Shown here in pieces: positions 62,632 to 64,000 of a stretch of 64,000 nucleotides of DNA. Position 1 is the first letter of the stretch. Every line of letters starts with the position of its first letter. Under the pieces are notes generated by a model. It searched no databases and was not told where the DNA came from. It saw only the letters and a list, made by a program, of their open reading frames with translations. This stretch comes from Synechococcus sp. LTW-R. GTDB lineage: Bacteria > Cyanobacteriota > Cyanobacteriia > PCC-6307 > Cyanobiaceae. The translations under genes and the position numbers were made by a program. The DNA is taken from positions 868,001-932,000 of the forward strand of contig NZ_CP059060.1 in the NCBI RefSeq assembly GCF_014217875.1, given 5' to 3'.

Positions 62632-63306
62632 GTGCAGACGAGCGAGAACCACCGGTCCGGCGAGCTGAAGGAACTGGGCTGGAGCCCCGAAGACTGCCGT
62701 AAATACGAAGAGCTCTGGGAATACCGCCACCGTTGGGGCGCCATCAACCTCGAGCGCGAGGACCGGATCTTCCTGCGCAAGGCCGAAGCCGCCCTGCCGA
62801 AGATCGTCACCGGCAAGGCCGAGAAGAAGAAGCTCCAGGACAAGTCCTATTACCGCTGGCTCGCCTTCTACCGCGATGCCATGGCGACAAGCGATAGCGC
62901 CGCTGGCCTGGGTGAGAGCGAAGTGGCCGCCTGGCCGATCCTCCTGCAGGAAGAGCTGCGGGCCATCGATTACTACCAGCCGGTCCTGGGTCTGCCTGAC
63001 ACCCTGAAGGCCAAGGAACTGATCGCCGTTCGCGAGCAGCTCGCCGGCAAGGCGGCCGCCGCGGGCCGCGTCGCCCAGTTCGGCTTCGTGGATGTCCTCG
63101 AAGAGCTCAAGCGCAACGAGAAGACCAGCTGGAAACCCCTGCGCGGGGATGGCAACAGCGAGACCAGCTATCCGGTGCTGCCCGCCGATGCCGCTGAGTC
63201 CTTCCGACAGGAAGCCCGCTCAACCCTGACGTCGGCCATCCGCGAGCTGTTCCCGTCCTTGAAGGAGAGCGACAAGGAACCCCCGGCTGCCGACTGGCAG
63301 CCCTGA
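62632..63306 (+). CDS. Conserved hypothetical protein (224 aa)
   Basis: A 224-residue soluble, mostly helical and charged protein with GTG start (MQTSENHRSGELKELGWSP). Conserved-looking segments include YEELWEYRHRWGAINLERED and SYYRWLAFYRDAM. Not recognised; it resembles picocyanobacterial proteins of unknown role. It stands alone, ends before a bidirectional terminator, and is divergent from the chelatase. Confidence 0.8.
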   Translation: MQTSENHRSGELKELGWSPEDCRKYEELWEYRHRWGAINLEREDRIFLRKAEAALPKIVTGKAEKKKLQDKSYYRWLAFYRDAMATSDSAAGLGESEVAAWPILLQEELRAIDYYQPVLGLPDTLKAKELIAVREQLAGKAAAAGRVAQFGFVDVLEELKRNEKTSWKPLRGDGNSETSYPVLPADAAESFRQEARSTLTSAIRELFPSLKESDKEPPAADWQP

Positions 63307-63333
63307 GCGGGCGCTCCACGCTCCAGACAGTAA

Positions 63334-63364
63334 AAAGCCCCCGGCGCTGAACGCCGGGGGCTTT
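63334..63364. terminator. Bidirectional terminator
   Basis: Stem AAAGCCCCCGGCG / CGCCGGGGGCTTT, 5-base loop CTGAA. It separates the + strand hypothetical gene from the convergent HLIP gene, ending both. Confidence 0.88.
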
Positions 63365-63386
63365 GTTGTGCCGATGGCTGCGGCGA

Positions 63387-63530
63387 TCAGCCGAGGCCGA
63401 TTTGGGTCAGGATGCCCTGGCCGGTCAGCAGTTCGGTGGCCAGGCCGATCACGAAGCCCATCATGGCCAGGCGGCCATTCCAGGTCTCAGCGAAGTTGAC
63501 GAAGCCGAAACGGGTGTTGGAGTCAGCCAT
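63387..63530 (-). CDS. hli: High-light-inducible protein (HLIP/SCP)
   Basis: A 47-residue protein: MADSNTRFGFVNFAETWNG begins it, then a single membrane helix. The chlorophyll-binding motif ETWNGRLAMMGFVIGLATE has the glutamate, asparagine and arginine of the family. HLIPs bind chlorophyll and carotenoid near photosystem II or chlorophyll synthase under light stress. ATG 63530 is chosen; the longer frame to 63620 is not family-like. Confidence 0.95.
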   Translation of the reverse strand: MADSNTRFGFVNFAETWNGRLAMMGFVIGLATELLTGQGILTQIGLG

Positions 63531-63629
63531 TGGAGGCGTCGTTACGAAACGTGTGGAGACTGTAAAGCCTTGTGAAGCTGGTTGGGTGTGACCGGGGCGA
63601 CGGTTTCCCGTGCTTGGCAAGCGGCCGAC

Positions 63630-64000
63630 TCAATCTTTGTTTTTACGTAGCTCGACCCCTTCCACCCAATGGCGATACACGGTCTGCCGGGTGCCATCCA
63701 TGTCCTGGAAGCGCAACCAGGAATTCCAGACGCCGGCTAAGGCCGCGCTGTCCCAGGGCAGCTGCCGCGCCGCCGGCAGGCTCTTGAGCGGCTGGGGCAC
63801 CAGCAAGGTCAGGTTGGGTTGCAGCACATTCCAGGAGGCCCCCTGCTGCGCGGTGACCAAAACCGCATCGAGCCGTCCCGCCTGAAGTGCCTTCAGCAGT
63901 TCAGCGGTGCCCTGGTCACTGATGAATTTGGCCTGGGGCAACCAACCACTCACCAGCCGCAGCAGGAAGGGGGCGTCAAAGCCCAGGCCCACCCGCAGGC
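63630..64000 (-). CDS. Solute-binding protein family 3, partial (5' end off the window)
   Basis: The C-terminal part of a periplasmic solute-binding protein; the frame is open to the right edge. It shows the second lobe pattern ELLKALQAGRLDAVLVTAQQ and the C-terminal SWLRFQDMDGTRQTVYRHWVEG typical of family 3 proteins. Substrate cannot be told. The start lies beyond 64000. Confidence 0.7.
   Translation of the reverse strand, partial: LRVGLGFDAPFLLRLVSGWLPQAKFISDQGTAELLKALQAGRLDAVLVTAQQGASWNVLQPNLTLLVPQPLKSLPAARQLPWDSAALAGVWNSWLRFQDMDGTRQTVYRHWVEGVELRKNKD

Overview
The window looks like a GC-rich alpha-cyanobacterium of the Synechococcus/Cyanobium group. Evidence seen in the sequence: a CP12 with the picocyanobacterial layout, a high-light-inducible protein, an SLH-domain porin, several cyanobacterial families (DUF2808, DUF3318, DUF3386, CGLD27, DUF2811), and many copies of the octamer GCGATCGC (HIP1). 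There is no rRNA, CRISPR array, prophage or insertion sequence. Genes are densely packed, often with 1-4 base overlaps. The only RNA gene found is an initiator tRNA near 58.9 kb.

Layout. 0-3 kb: a minus-strand run of sulfide:quinone oxidoreductase, FMN reductase and pirin. 3-7 kb: rubrerythrin, small unknowns, a membrane glycosyltransferase and a DUF2808 protein. 7-24 kb: a phosphate and arsenate island. It holds a porin, phoB-phoR, the CRP-type regulator ptrA, a CHAD protein, polyphosphate kinase with an overlapping chrA, pstB/pstA/pstC and pstS, then arsR divergent from a GAPDH-arsJ pair. 24-27 kb: lipoprotein, CP12, a LuxR-type regulator, ferredoxin. 27-34.6 kb: a tight six-gene minus-strand unit with a polar amino-acid ABC transporter, an MFS transporter and an FAD-oxidoreductase/SelD fusion. 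35-46 kb: YqhA-type protein, pyrC, OprB porin, DUF2252, an ATP-grasp ligase, UspA, ParB-like, AraC-type, an NCS2 permease. 46-52 kb: a GST-like protein divergent from glutathione reductase, SDR, AgcS symporter, DUF3386, a higBA toxin-antitoxin pair. 52-64 kb: carB, a DUF3318-rsfS-CGLD27-asparaginase run, a transaldolase-like protein, tRNA-fMet, a GMC oxidoreductase, DUF2811, a CbiX-type chelatase, HLIP and a partial solute-binding protein.

The most coherent system is the phosphate island. I found paired or multiple 8-base repeats at 11-base spacing (the cyanobacterial Pho-box form, near CTTAACCN) before the porin, ptrA, CHAD, ppk, pstC, pstS and the GAPDH-arsJ pair. The inferred logic is that PhoB/PhoR switches on outer-membrane entry (porin), high-affinity uptake (PstSCAB), polyphosphate handling (PPK1, CHAD) and a second-tier regulator (PtrA). 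It may also pre-arm removal of arsenate that enters through the same uptake route, jointly with ArsR. The second cluster of interest is the amino-acid transporter/MFS/SelD-fusion operon, which hints at a link between amino-acid uptake and selenium use. All assignments are by eye from sequence; no database search was run.
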